DNA of 64,000 nt from Sphingobacterium detergens (lineage in GTDB: Bacteria > Bacteroidota > Bacteroidia > Sphingobacteriales > Sphingobacteriaceae), in assembly GCF_003610355.1 (NCBI RefSeq), contig NZ_RAPY01000006.1, positions 1-64,000 on the forward strand. Reading direction: 5' to 3'. The notes beneath the pieces are model-generated. The model was not told the DNA's origin. It made no database searches and saw only the letters and a list, made by a program, of their open reading frames with translations. This document shows, piece by piece, positions 17,886-26,292 of the stretch (position 1 is the first letter of the stretch; each line of letters starts with the position of its first letter). Position numbers and translations under genes: made by a program.

Positions 17886-18533
17886 TTAATGAAGTTTTTC
17901 ACCATAGGCCAGATCTCCGGCGTCGCCAAGACCGGGAACGATATAGGCTTTTGTTGTCAATTCGTGGTCAACATCACCCACCCAGATATGCGCAGTCGGA
18001 ACGAAAGCCTTGACATGGTTTAATCCTTCTTCCGATGCAATTGCTGCAACAATATGTAATTCCTTAATCTCATATTCGGCCAAAAGATCTTTGCAACATA
18101 AGACCAGGCTCTTTCCGGTAGCCAGCATCGGGTCGACGATGATAACTGTTCTATTATCTAAATTCGGTGTATTGACGTATTCTTTGTGAACTTCAAATTC
18201 GCCACTCTTTTTGGTATGCCGATAAGCCGCGATAAAAGTATTGTCGGCTTGGTCAAAGATATTTAATAAACCTTGATGAAAGGGAAGTCCTGCCCTTAGG
18301 ATAGTGGCTAATACCGGCTGTTCCATCAATAGTTGTGTCTTGGCAACGCCCAAAGGTGTTTCAACCTCGACGGGTTTAAAGGCCATGGTTTTGCTGATCT
18401 CATAAGCAAATACTTCTCCGAGTCGTTCCAGATTCCGACGGAAACGCATGCGATCCCGCTGAATAGTGACATCTCTCAATTCTGCAATAAAATGATTTGC
18501 AATGCTATTTTGGGTAGATAGAATAGTGACCAT
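17886..18533 (-). CDS. upp: Uracil phosphoribosyltransferase
   Basis: Pyrimidine salvage: joins uracil to PRPP to give UMP. The PRPP-binding loop is VIIVDPMLATGKSLVLC (about residues 127-143). The uracil-binding C-terminus is AYIVPGLGDAGDLAYG. At 215 residues it is complete, with no export signal. It is divergent from uvrB across about 280 bases and is followed at about 100 bases by the DUF458 gene on the same strand, with no clear terminator between. Confidence 0.96.
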   Translation of the reverse strand: MVTILSTQNSIANHFIAELRDVTIQRDRMRFRRNLERLGEVFAYEISKTMAFKPVEVETPLGVAKTQLLMEQPVLATILRAGLPFHQGLLNIFDQADNTFIAAYRHTKKSGEFEVHKEYVNTPNLDNRTVIIVDPMLATGKSLVLCCKDLLAEYEIKELHIVAAIASEEGLNHVKAFVPTAHIWVGDVDHELTTKAYIVPGLGDAGDLAYGEKLH

Positions 18534-18612
18534 GACCTGCGTGCTAGTTCTGTTAAAGCTAAAGATAGTAAATAATCAACTGAAAGTAATAACATCTGCG
18601 GCATAATTATAG

Positions 18613-18647
18613 TTTGATATAAAATGGTAAAAAAATTAGTAAATTTG
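18613..18647 (+). promoter_or_regulatory. Candidate uvrB promoter
   Basis: TTTG (18613-18616), 23-base spacer, then TAAATTTG (18640-18647), an exact -7 match. The spacer is at the upper end of the accepted range. It would give a leader of about 165 bases before uvrB. Confidence 0.5.
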
Positions 18648-18682
18648 TGTGAAGACCATTTGAAATATGGCCCTAGACCGTA

Positions 18683-18777
18683 TGTTACAAAATCGTAACA
18701 TTTATAGATTATCATTGTGTGCATGTGACGGATTTTTCTAAGCTGGGATTTAGCGATGCTTCGCTGCTGATGCTTAG
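18683..18777 (+). other. Structured leader upstream of uvrB
   Basis: Two foldable elements lie between the candidate promoter and the ATG. TGTTAC/GTAACA forms a 6-bp hairpin (18683-18700). An outer stem CTAAGC/GCTTAG (18738-18743 with 18772-18777) encloses an inner AGCGA/TCGCT stem (18752-18765). I know no matching riboswitch or operator family. Confidence 0.35.
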
Positions 18778-18817
18778 CAAAAGGTCGAAATAGTTTTCTT
18801 TAAGAAATAGGAATTGT

Positions 18818-20851
18818 ATGAAATTTGAATTGACATCAGAGTATAGACCGACGGGTGATCAACCAGAGGCAATCAAAGAATTGGTAGCAGGTGTGGACCA
18901 AGGTGAACAATATCAGACGCTCTTGGGTGTTACCGGATCTGGTAAAACATTTACTGTAGCCAATGTAATTCAAGAAACCCAGAAACCAACCCTGATATTA
19001 AGCCACAATAAAACATTGGCTGCTCAGCTGTATGGTGAATTCAAACAGTTCTTTCCGAATAATTCGGTTAATTATTTTGTTTCTTACTATGATTATTATC
19101 AGCCGGAGGCATTTATAGCTTCCACGAATACGTACATTGAAAAAGATCTGGCGATCAATGAGGAAATAGAGAAGCTACGATTGGCAACGACTTCATCATT
19201 GATGTCCGGACGACGGGACATTGTTGTGGTTTCTTCCGTCTCCTGTATTTATGGTATGGGAAATCCCGAAGATTTCTCGCGATCAATTTTTCGTTTTGGG
19301 GTTGGAATGACAATAACCCGGAACGCCTTTTTGCATAAATTGGTCGAAATCCTCTATTCTAGAACAACAACTGAATTTAAACGTGGTACCTTTCGTGTCA
19401 AGGGAGATACCGTCGATGTATACCCCGCTTATTTAGATTTTGCGATCCGTATCTCCTTTTTTGGTGACGAGATTGACGAATTGAGTGAGATCGATCCGGT
19501 ATCTGGTAAGACCTTGAATAAAATGGAGGATTTAGCCCTTTTCCCAGCGAACCTTTTCGTTACTCCGAAGGAGAAATTTAAGGAATCTATCTGGGCCATT
19601 CAGGATGAATTGATGCAGCGTAAAACACAGTTGGAGGAGGAAGGGCTTATGTTGGAAGCTAAACGTCTGGAAGAACGTGTGAATTACGATCTGGAAATGA
19701 TGCGCGAACTTGGTTATTGTTCTGGAATAGAAAACTATTCTCGATTCTTTGATGGAAGACAGCCGGGGATGCGTCCTTTCTGTTTGCTGGATTATTTCCC
19801 GGAGGACTATCTGCTTGTCATTGATGAAAGCCATGTTACCTTGCCGCAGTTACGGGCCATGTATGGTGGTGACCGCTCACGTAAGGTCTCTTTGGTGGAA
19901 CATGGTTTCCGCTTACCTGCGGCCATGGACAATAGACCGCTCAACTTTCCGGAGTTTGAATCGTTGACCAATCAGACGATTTATGTTTCGGCGACTCCCG
20001 GAGATTATGAATTGCAACAGACGGAAGGTGTCGTTGTTGAACAGGTCATCCGTCCGACAGGCTTATTGGATCCCATTATTGAGGTTCGTCCGGCTATAAA
20101 TCAGGTGGATGATTTCTTGGAAGAGGTAGACAAAACGATCAAGGAAGGAGGCCGTATCTTGGCGACGACTCTGACCAAACGGATGGCTGAGGAGTTATCC
20201 AAATATATGACCAAGTTGAATCTGAAAGTTCGTTATATACACTCCGAAATTAAGACTTTGGAACGTGTAGAGATTTTACGGGGATTGCGCTTAGGTGAGT
20301 TTGATATTTTAGTTGGCGTGAATTTACTTCGGGAGGGATTGGATTTACCCGAAGTTACACTGGTGGCTATTCTCGATGCCGATAAAGAGGGCTTTTTACG
20401 TTCGGAGCGCTCACTGATCCAAACGATCGGACGTGCTGCTCGGAATGATAAAGGACGGGTGATCATGTATGCGGATAAAATGACAGATAGTATGCGCGTA
20501 ACAATTGATGAGACCAATCGACGTAGGGAAAAGCAAATGAACTATAATATAGAACATGGTATTACGCCACGAACGGTTGGAAAGACCAGGGAAGAAATTC
20601 TGGAGCAGACCTCTGTCGCCGATTTCTCAGGCGTTGAGCAAAAGTTTTATGTTGAGCCAGATCCTACGCAGGCTATTGCAGCGGATCCTGTCATGCAGTA
20701 CCTCAGCGAAAAAGATCTGAAAAAAGCGATTGATGCTGTTCGCAAGAAGATGGATAAAGCTGCGAAAGAAATGGACTTCTTGGAAGCCGCCAAATACCGT
20801 GATGAAATGTTCTCTTTGGAAAAGCTCTACGATGAGCGTTTTTCATCGTAA
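18818..20851 (+). CDS. uvrB: UvrABC excision nuclease subunit B
   Basis: Nucleotide excision repair: UvrB receives damaged DNA from UvrA, verifies the lesion with its beta-hairpin and recruits UvrC. Walker A GVTGSGKT is at residues 37-44. The beta-hairpin region is NYFVSYYDYYQPEAFIAS (about 87-104). Helicase motifs include VIDESH, VNLLREGLDLPEV and QTIGRAARN. The C-terminal UVR motif that binds UvrC is intact (DLKKAIDAVRKKMDKAAKEM onward). Full length at 677 residues. Single gene with its own leader; uvrA and uvrC are not in the window. Confidence 0.97.
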   Translation: MKFELTSEYRPTGDQPEAIKELVAGVDQGEQYQTLLGVTGSGKTFTVANVIQETQKPTLILSHNKTLAAQLYGEFKQFFPNNSVNYFVSYYDYYQPEAFIASTNTYIEKDLAINEEIEKLRLATTSSLMSGRRDIVVVSSVSCIYGMGNPEDFSRSIFRFGVGMTITRNAFLHKLVEILYSRTTTEFKRGTFRVKGDTVDVYPAYLDFAIRISFFGDEIDELSEIDPVSGKTLNKMEDLALFPANLFVTPKEKFKESIWAIQDELMQRKTQLEEEGLMLEAKRLEERVNYDLEMMRELGYCSGIENYSRFFDGRQPGMRPFCLLDYFPEDYLLVIDESHVTLPQLRAMYGGDRSRKVSLVEHGFRLPAAMDNRPLNFPEFESLTNQTIYVSATPGDYELQQTEGVVVEQVIRPTGLLDPIIEVRPAINQVDDFLEEVDKTIKEGGRILATTLTKRMAEELSKYMTKLNLKVRYIHSEIKTLERVEILRGLRLGEFDILVGVNLLREGLDLPEVTLVAILDADKEGFLRSERSLIQTIGRAARNDKGRVIMYADKMTDSMRVTIDETNRRREKQMNYNIEHGITPRTVGKTREEILEQTSVADFSGVEQKFYVEPDPTQAIAADPVMQYLSEKDLKKAIDAVRKKMDKAAKEMDFLEAAKYRDEMFSLEKLYDERFSS

Positions 20852-21126
20852 ATGAGATATACTTACTTTTTAATAAGGCTGTATTTCCCTTTCATGTTGT
20901 GCGCACCCACCTATGGTTTCTTACTGAATATTCAATGCTCAGGAGGGGACTTTTACTTCTTTGGATAGCCTTTCCTTACGATCTATTTTTCGTGCGAAGG
21001 TGGCTTACCTGCTTAAAAATAGGTGGCATTTTATTGCGCAATATTGTTCAATTATTAACATATTTTGCAAAAATCAAATTCTTCTCAGTAAATTAGGGCT
21101 TTAATCTAAACTAAAGCATACTTACA

Positions 21127-22158
21127 ATGAAAAAGCCTATTCTCGTTGTCAAATTTGGATCGGCTTCTATTACCACGAAAGAGGGAGAAGTTGATGAACG
21201 TATTGTTTTGGAGGTTGCCCGGCAGATTGCTTCTCTGCAGAAGAAGTACAATATTGTCCTGGTATCTTCAGGTGCTGTTGCTGCCGGCAAGCGTTTTCTC
21301 CCCAGTTATACGGGCACATTGTCGGAGCGGAAGGCCGCTGCCGCCATCGGAAATCCGATATTGATTAATACGTATTCCACCTACTTCAGGCCTTTTAAGA
21401 TTTCATTGGCGCAAAGCCTATGTGAAAGACATCATTTTTCCAATCGGGACCAGTTCCTCCAATTAAAGAATACCTATGAGGAACTGTGGCGCAACAATGT
21501 TATCCCGATAGCAAACGAAAATGATGTGGTGAGCAATAAAGAGTTGAAGTTCTCGGATAATGATGAACTGGCTACGTTGATTGCTGTTGGATTTGGTGCT
21601 GAAAAATTACTGTTTAGTACTTCTGTTCCAGGTGTATTGGATGCAAATAATAAAATCATAGAAAAGATCGAAACCATTGACCGGGATGTTCTGGGATTGG
21701 CTAGGAAGGATAAATCTGCGGTAGGATTAGGGGGGATGACCTCAAAATTGAATTTTGCACGCCTAGCTAATCAGATGGGAATTGAAGTAGTTATTTTTAG
21801 TATGCAGACTGAAGATGCGATCACGAAAGCGATCAAACATGAGACAGGTACCTTGTGCTTGCCGGAGAGTAAAAAGATCTCCTCACGAAAAAAATGGTTG
21901 GCGAGTGGAAGTCTAATTAAGGGTGAGCTGATGGTGGACCGAGGTGCTGAGGAGGCTTTGTTGAAGCATAAAAGCTTACTTGCCGTTGGTGTAACGCGTA
22001 TTGTTGAGCATTTTGAGAAAGGAGAGGTGCTGAACATTGTGAACCTCGATGGTCTGACAGTGGCTGTGGCCCGGGCAAAAATGGATTCATCGTTGTTATC
22101 TCAGTCCAGTAAAAAGAATTTAGAAATTGCGCATGCAAATGATATCGTATTGTTATGA
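21127..22158 (+). CDS. proB: Glutamate 5-kinase
   Basis: First step of proline synthesis: phosphorylates glutamate to gamma-glutamyl phosphate. The amino-acid-kinase domain starts PILVVKFGSASITTKEG and includes LVSSGAVAAGKRF, IPIANENDVVSN and VGLGGMTSKLNFARL. A PUA-type domain occupies roughly the last 80 residues (SGSLIKGELMVDRGAEEALL onward). Length is 343 residues. The last four bases overlap the proA start (ATGA), so translation is coupled and the unstable intermediate can pass to ProA. Confidence 0.95.
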   Translation: MKKPILVVKFGSASITTKEGEVDERIVLEVARQIASLQKKYNIVLVSSGAVAAGKRFLPSYTGTLSERKAAAAIGNPILINTYSTYFRPFKISLAQSLCERHHFSNRDQFLQLKNTYEELWRNNVIPIANENDVVSNKELKFSDNDELATLIAVGFGAEKLLFSTSVPGVLDANNKIIEKIETIDRDVLGLARKDKSAVGLGGMTSKLNFARLANQMGIEVVIFSMQTEDAITKAIKHETGTLCLPESKKISSRKKWLASGSLIKGELMVDRGAEEALLKHKSLLAVGVTRIVEHFEKGEVLNIVNLDGLTVAVARAKMDSSLLSQSSKKNLEIAHANDIVLL

Positions 22159-23405
22159 GTGAATCAATAATTGAACAATTGAAGGCGGCAGCTAGAGCGA
22201 AACAATTCTTGCAACAATTTGCTCCAGATGCTAAAAAGGCCACTTTGGAGGCTATCGCTGCGGCACTTGTTGAAGAAGAGGCTCTAATCCTGCATGCGAA
22301 TAAAATTGACCTGGATCGTATGGATGATGGAGATCCAAAGAAAGATCGTCTTCTGCTGAATAGTGATCGCTTACAGGCACTATCAGCTAGCGTAAAACAG
22401 ATTGCTGATTTAGCAGATCCGACCGATCAGCTGTTGCTCAAGAAAATTTTACCCAATGGATTGGAAATAGAGAAAATAACTGTCCCGCTTGGTGTTGTTG
22501 GTGTGATCTATGAGTCCCGCCCGAATGTTACAATAGATGTAGCGGCGCTTTGTATCCAGTCTGGTAATGTTTGTTTGTTGAGAGGTGGTTCTGATGCGCA
22601 ATATACAAACGAGGCCTTGCTGCGCGTTATCCATCGTGTATTAGAAGCAAAAGGTATTCCCACAGACATTGTGCAATTGCTGCCTGTAGCGCGTAAACAT
22701 GTATCGGAATTGCTGGAGGCTACTAAATATGTCGATATTATTATTCCACGCGGTTCACAGTCCCTGATAGATTTTGTTCGGGAAAATGCGAAAGTCCCTG
22801 TTATAGAAACTGGTGCTGGTGTATGTCATACTTATGTGGATAAAACTGCTGATCTCGAGATGGCCGCAAAAATAGTAGCCAATGCAAAGATCTCCAGACC
22901 ATCGGTCTGTAATTCTTTGGATACGGTTTTAGTGGATAAGGAGGTGGCACCAGAATTTTTAGTTAAACTAGCACCTTACTTTGAAAATGCTTCGGTGGAA
23001 GTGTTTGCAGACCCCATTGCCTATAAATTATTGGCGCATCAAAAATTTTCAAATTTAGTGGCGGCCGAAGAAGCAGATTTTGGAAGAGAATTTCTAGATT
23101 TGAAGTGTTCGATAAAAACAGTCAATGGATTGGATGAAGCTTTGGAACATATCGAAAAATATTCATCAAAACATTCGGAGTGTATTGTGTCTTCGCATGA
23201 ATTGACTATCGAACGATTTTTGAATGCAGTGGACGCAGCGGCGGTATATGCGAATGCTTCAACTCGTTTTACCGATGGTGGTGAGTTTGGATTGGGAGCA
23301 GAAATCGGCATTTCAACACAAAAACTGCACGCACGTGGCCCTTTTGCATTGGAGAAGTTGGTAACAGAAAAATGGATTGTCCGTGGCAATGGGCAGATTC
23401 GATAA
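22155..23405 (+). CDS. proA: Glutamate-5-semialdehyde dehydrogenase
   Basis: Second step of proline synthesis: NADPH-dependent reduction of gamma-glutamyl phosphate to glutamate-5-semialdehyde. It is an aldehyde-dehydrogenase-fold protein of 416 residues. Landmarks are IPLG-type VPLGVVGVIYESRPNVTIDV, SLIDFVRENAKVPVIETG and the catalytic-cysteine segment ISRPSVCNSLDTVLVD. FTDGGEFGLGAEIGISTQK is the usual C-terminal signature. It overlaps proB by 4 bases, and an unknown small gene follows 9 bases later. Confidence 0.96.
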   Translation: MSESIIEQLKAAARAKQFLQQFAPDAKKATLEAIAAALVEEEALILHANKIDLDRMDDGDPKKDRLLLNSDRLQALSASVKQIADLADPTDQLLLKKILPNGLEIEKITVPLGVVGVIYESRPNVTIDVAALCIQSGNVCLLRGGSDAQYTNEALLRVIHRVLEAKGIPTDIVQLLPVARKHVSELLEATKYVDIIIPRGSQSLIDFVRENAKVPVIETGAGVCHTYVDKTADLEMAAKIVANAKISRPSVCNSLDTVLVDKEVAPEFLVKLAPYFENASVEVFADPIAYKLLAHQKFSNLVAAEEADFGREFLDLKCSIKTVNGLDEALEHIEKYSSKHSECIVSSHELTIERFLNAVDAAAVYANASTRFTDGGEFGLGAEIGISTQKLHARGPFALEKLVTEKWIVRGNGQIR

Positions 23406-23414
23406 GAAAAGACT

Positions 23415-23819
23415 ATGGGATTAAGTTTTAAGAAAGATGTATTGATGAACTGGATCGAGGAAATTGGTAAATTTCTGCGTATTTGGACGGAAGGGCATGA
23501 TGCTTTTACGGAACCGACGGATCCGACAGTTTTTGAAGGTGCTTATGAAAAGTTCTTTGAAAAGAGTAGGGGATATTTTTTGGGACTTTCCGAAAGCGAA
23601 CTGACGACCTATTCAAAAGCGGAACTTCAGGCACAGCAGTTACACCCACTGGCATTGACCTTACTATTTGATGGCTTGAATGCTAAGGGTGAAGAACAAC
23701 AGAATTTATTGCGAAAAGCAAAGCTCATCTTAAACTTGGCTATGGCTGAGACGGCGAGTTTCTCTTTTCAGGATTATCAATACCTGTCGATGATCGATGG
23801 TAAATTGAATAATCAATAA
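23415..23819 (+). CDS. Unknown small protein, third gene of the proline operon
   Basis: Acidic soluble protein of 134 residues that I do not recognise. It has no signal peptide or membrane segment, appears largely helical, and is rich in Leu, Glu and aromatics (WIEEIGKFLRIW near the N-terminus; YEKFFEKSRGYFLGLSESEL in mid-protein). It starts 9 bases after proA and shares its terminator, so it is surely co-transcribed with proBA. An internal start at residue 11 (23445) is possible. Role in proline metabolism is only an inference from position. Confidence 0.72.
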   Translation: MGLSFKKDVLMNWIEEIGKFLRIWTEGHDAFTEPTDPTVFEGAYEKFFEKSRGYFLGLSESELTTYSKAELQAQQLHPLALTLLFDGLNAKGEEQQNLLRKAKLILNLAMAETASFSFQDYQYLSMIDGKLNNQ

Positions 23820-23859
23820 AAAATCCTGTCCCTTCTCAAAGAAAGGGACAGGATTTTTT
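23818..23859. terminator. Bidirectional terminator after the proline operon
   Basis: Arms 23818-23834 and 23843-23859 form a perfect 17-bp stem (core ATCCTGTCCCTT) with an 8-base loop and A/T runs on both sides. It separates the operon from the convergent acyl-CoA dehydrogenase gene ending at 23885. Confidence 0.92.
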
Positions 23860-23884
23860 ATTTTAAGTTATACGATGGACATGC

Positions 23885-25021
23885 TTAACGTAAGATTTCC
23901 CGTGCAATAACCAGTCGTTGTATCTCAGAAGTACCCTCATAGATCTGTGTGATCTTGGCATCACGCATTAATCTTTCTACATGATATTCTTTCACATAAC
24001 CATAACCGCCATGGACCTGGACAGCTTCGACAGTATGTTTCATGGCTACTTCAGAAGCGTGTAGCTTGGCCATCGCAGCTTCTTTTCCATAAGGTAGACC
24101 TTGATCTTTGGTCCATGCCGCTTTATAGGTTAATAGCCTCGCCGTTTCGATATCTACTTCCATATCGGCCAGTTTAAATTGGATCGCCTGATGTTCTGAA
24201 ATTGGCTTGCCAAATGTTTTACGTTCTTTGGAATAGGCAAGCGCTAGATTATATGCTCCTGCTGCAATACCCAATGCTTGTGCTGCGATACCTATACGTC
24301 CTCCATCGAGTGTTTTCATGGCAAATTTGAACCCAAAACCATCCTCACCGATACGATTTTCCTTGGGTACTTTAACATCCGAAAATAGCAACGAATGGGT
24401 ATCAGAACTTCGGATTCCCAATTTATTTTCTTTTGGTCCAATTGTGAATCCAGGTAATCCTTTTTCAACGATCAATACATTGATTCCTTTATGGCCTTTT
24501 TCTGGATGAGTCTGTGCAATGACGAGGTAAATATCGGCGTGACCGCCATTGGTAATCCAGTTCTTCGTACCATTCAGTAGGTAGTGGTCACCTTTGTCTT
24601 CGGCTGTTGTATGTTGTGAGGAGGCGTCCGATCCAGCTTCAGGCTCTGAGAGTGCAAATGCGCCCAGTTTTGCGCCTTTAGCCAATGGAACAAGGTATTT
24701 TTGTTTTTGCTCTTCTGTTCCAAAAGCATTCAGTCCATAGAGTACCAAAGAATTGTGAGCGGAAACAATAACGGCTGCGGATGCATCAATTTTGGCGATT
24801 TCCTCTAATACAAGTACGTAAGCCAGGGTGTCCATACCAGCACCACCATAGGCTTCCGGTGTCATGATACCCATAAATCCAAGGTCGGCCATCTGTTTGA
24901 CAAAATCTGTCGGAAATTTGGCTTCTTCATCCCGTTGTATTACACCCGCTTTTAGTTCTTGGGCAAACTCCCGTGCTGCATCACGGATCATTTTATGTTC
25001 TTCGCTTAATTCAAAGTTCAT
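23885..25021 (-). CDS. Acyl-CoA dehydrogenase
   Basis: FAD enzyme that introduces the 2,3-double bond in acyl-CoA during fatty-acid or branched-chain amino-acid breakdown, passing electrons to ETF. It has 378 residues with the standard three-domain layout: a helical N-terminus, a middle FAD/substrate segment (GAFALSEPEAGSDASSQ and KNWITNGGHADIYLVIA), and the C-terminal signature with the catalytic base Glu362 in QIYEGTSEIQR. This Glu position and the length fit the short-chain (butyryl-CoA) type. No other beta-oxidation gene is adjacent. A -7 match lies upstream at 25158-25165 (CAAATATA on the plus strand) without a clear -33. Confidence 0.93.
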   Translation of the reverse strand: MNFELSEEHKMIRDAAREFAQELKAGVIQRDEEAKFPTDFVKQMADLGFMGIMTPEAYGGAGMDTLAYVLVLEEIAKIDASAAVIVSAHNSLVLYGLNAFGTEEQKQKYLVPLAKGAKLGAFALSEPEAGSDASSQHTTAEDKGDHYLLNGTKNWITNGGHADIYLVIAQTHPEKGHKGINVLIVEKGLPGFTIGPKENKLGIRSSDTHSLLFSDVKVPKENRIGEDGFGFKFAMKTLDGGRIGIAAQALGIAAGAYNLALAYSKERKTFGKPISEHQAIQFKLADMEVDIETARLLTYKAAWTKDQGLPYGKEAAMAKLHASEVAMKHTVEAVQVHGGYGYVKEYHVERLMRDAKITQIYEGTSEIQRLVIAREILR

Positions 25022-25237
25022 GATATCTCAATTTTATGGTCTATAACTTATCACAACTGTAACTCTTTACTTAATCGTCGCGAAGCAAAAAATGTTTTGG
25101 TATCGCGGCGTTGGCGCTAATTTCAGTCCTTTGTTAGGGAAACTGCTAGCTTATAACCAAATATACAAAATATATATTATGCTTGCATAGTATTTAATTG
25201 GCGTTTTTTCATCTCAATTTAAAAAAGTAGGGAATTA

Positions 25238-25268
25238 TTTGTTTGCTAAATTTAATCTACTATATTTG
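25238..25268 (+). promoter_or_regulatory. Promoter of the peroxiredoxin gene
   Basis: TTTG (25238-25241), 19-base spacer, TATATTTG (25261-25268): an exact Bacteroidota promoter. It leaves a leader of about 35 bases before the ATG at 25308. Confidence 0.78.
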
Positions 25269-25307
25269 TAGAGTATGTGGTTTTGAACATATTTAAAAGA
25301 TAAGATT

Positions 25308-25943
25308 ATGAGTTTAAGATTAGGAGACGAAGCGCCAAATTTTAAAGCGCAAACGACTATTGGTGAAATCGATTTTCACGATTATATTAAAGATAGCTGG
25401 GTGGTGTTTTTTTCACATCCTTCTGATTATACCCCTGTATGTACAACTGAGTTGGGGCGTACAGCGAAATTGAAGTCTGAATTTGACAAAAGAGGCGTTA
25501 AAGCGATTGCGTTAAGTGTAGATAATGTAAACGATCATTTGAACTGGATCAAGGATATCAATGAAACGCAACAAACGGAGGTGAATTTTCCTGTTATTGC
25601 AGATGAGGATCGGCATATTTCTGAGCTGTATGATATGATTCATCCGAATGCTTCTTTGACAGCTACTGTACGTTCGGTTTTCATTATTGGCCCAGATAAA
25701 AAAATAAAATTGACCTTGACATACCCTGCATCTACTGGACGTAATTTTGATGAAATCTTACGGGTAATAGATTCATTACAGTTGACAGCAGATTATCAGG
25801 TGGCTACACCGGCGGATTGGAAGCATGGTGAAGACGTGATTGTGGTACCTGCCATTAAGACGGAAGATATTCCAGCAAAATTCCCAAAAGGATTTAAGGA
25901 AATCAAGCCTTATTTAAGAACAACCCCGCAGCCTAATCTATAA
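25308..25943 (+). CDS. 1-Cys type peroxiredoxin (Prx6 family)
   Basis: Thiol peroxidase that reduces hydrogen peroxide and organic hydroperoxides. The peroxidatic Cys45 lies in HPSDYTPVCTTELGRTAKL. The 211-residue length and the C-terminal domain (TPADWKHGEDVIVVPA, then EIKPYLRTTPQP) match the Prx6/AhpE-like subgroup; no second conserved resolving cysteine is seen. Cytosolic, with its own consensus promoter and terminator. Confidence 0.94.
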   Translation: MSLRLGDEAPNFKAQTTIGEIDFHDYIKDSWVVFFSHPSDYTPVCTTELGRTAKLKSEFDKRGVKAIALSVDNVNDHLNWIKDINETQQTEVNFPVIADEDRHISELYDMIHPNASLTATVRSVFIIGPDKKIKLTLTYPASTGRNFDEILRVIDSLQLTADYQVATPADWKHGEDVIVVPAIKTEDIPAKFPKGFKEIKPYLRTTPQPNL

Positions 25944-25970
25944 GCAATTAGGTTAAATTTAGAGGTATAC

Positions 25971-26005
25971 AAAACGTCAGATCCAAAAAGATCTGACGTT
26001 TTTCA
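25971..26005 (+). terminator. Peroxiredoxin gene terminator
   Basis: AAAACGTCAGATC (25971-25983) is fully complementary to GATCTGACGTTTT (25990-26002), loop of six, followed by T-rich sequence. Confidence 0.9.
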
Positions 26006-26240
26006 TTTTAGAGCCTATTCTATACGCAAGTTTGTTCAACTTATTCGGACCTGTCAATCTACTGAAAGCATATCTTTCATGCAGGATATATTCCTTACGA
26101 TCTGGAATTCTGATCGCTCATGTTCCAACATTAAAATTGCTTCATGAATAGCTGTTGAAACTTGGATTTGTACCTGTAAACGATACAGCAGAAAGATATA
26201 GGCAGCATACTAAAAAGGGAAAGTGACCGAAGGTCAAAAG

Positions 26241-26269
26241 AAAAGGCGGTACTTATGTACCGCCTTTTT
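26241..26269 (-). terminator. Terminator of the sigma/protease operon
   Basis: AAAAGGCGGTAC (26241-26252) is fully complementary to GTACCGCCTTTT (26257-26268), loop of four. It lies 24 bases past the minus-strand stop codon. The 235 bases between this and the peroxiredoxin terminator hold no gene that I can support. Confidence 0.88.
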
Positions 26270-26292
26270 ATAAATATGATAAGATTACAGTC

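Noticed and set aside
20899..21096. 65-codon hydrophobic open frame between uvrB and proB
   Set aside because: No recognisable family, no ribosome-binding or promoter signal; composition fits AT-rich non-coding DNA.
26006..26240. Possible gene remnant between the two terminators
   Set aside because: Frames are short and interrupted in both directions; I recognise nothing.
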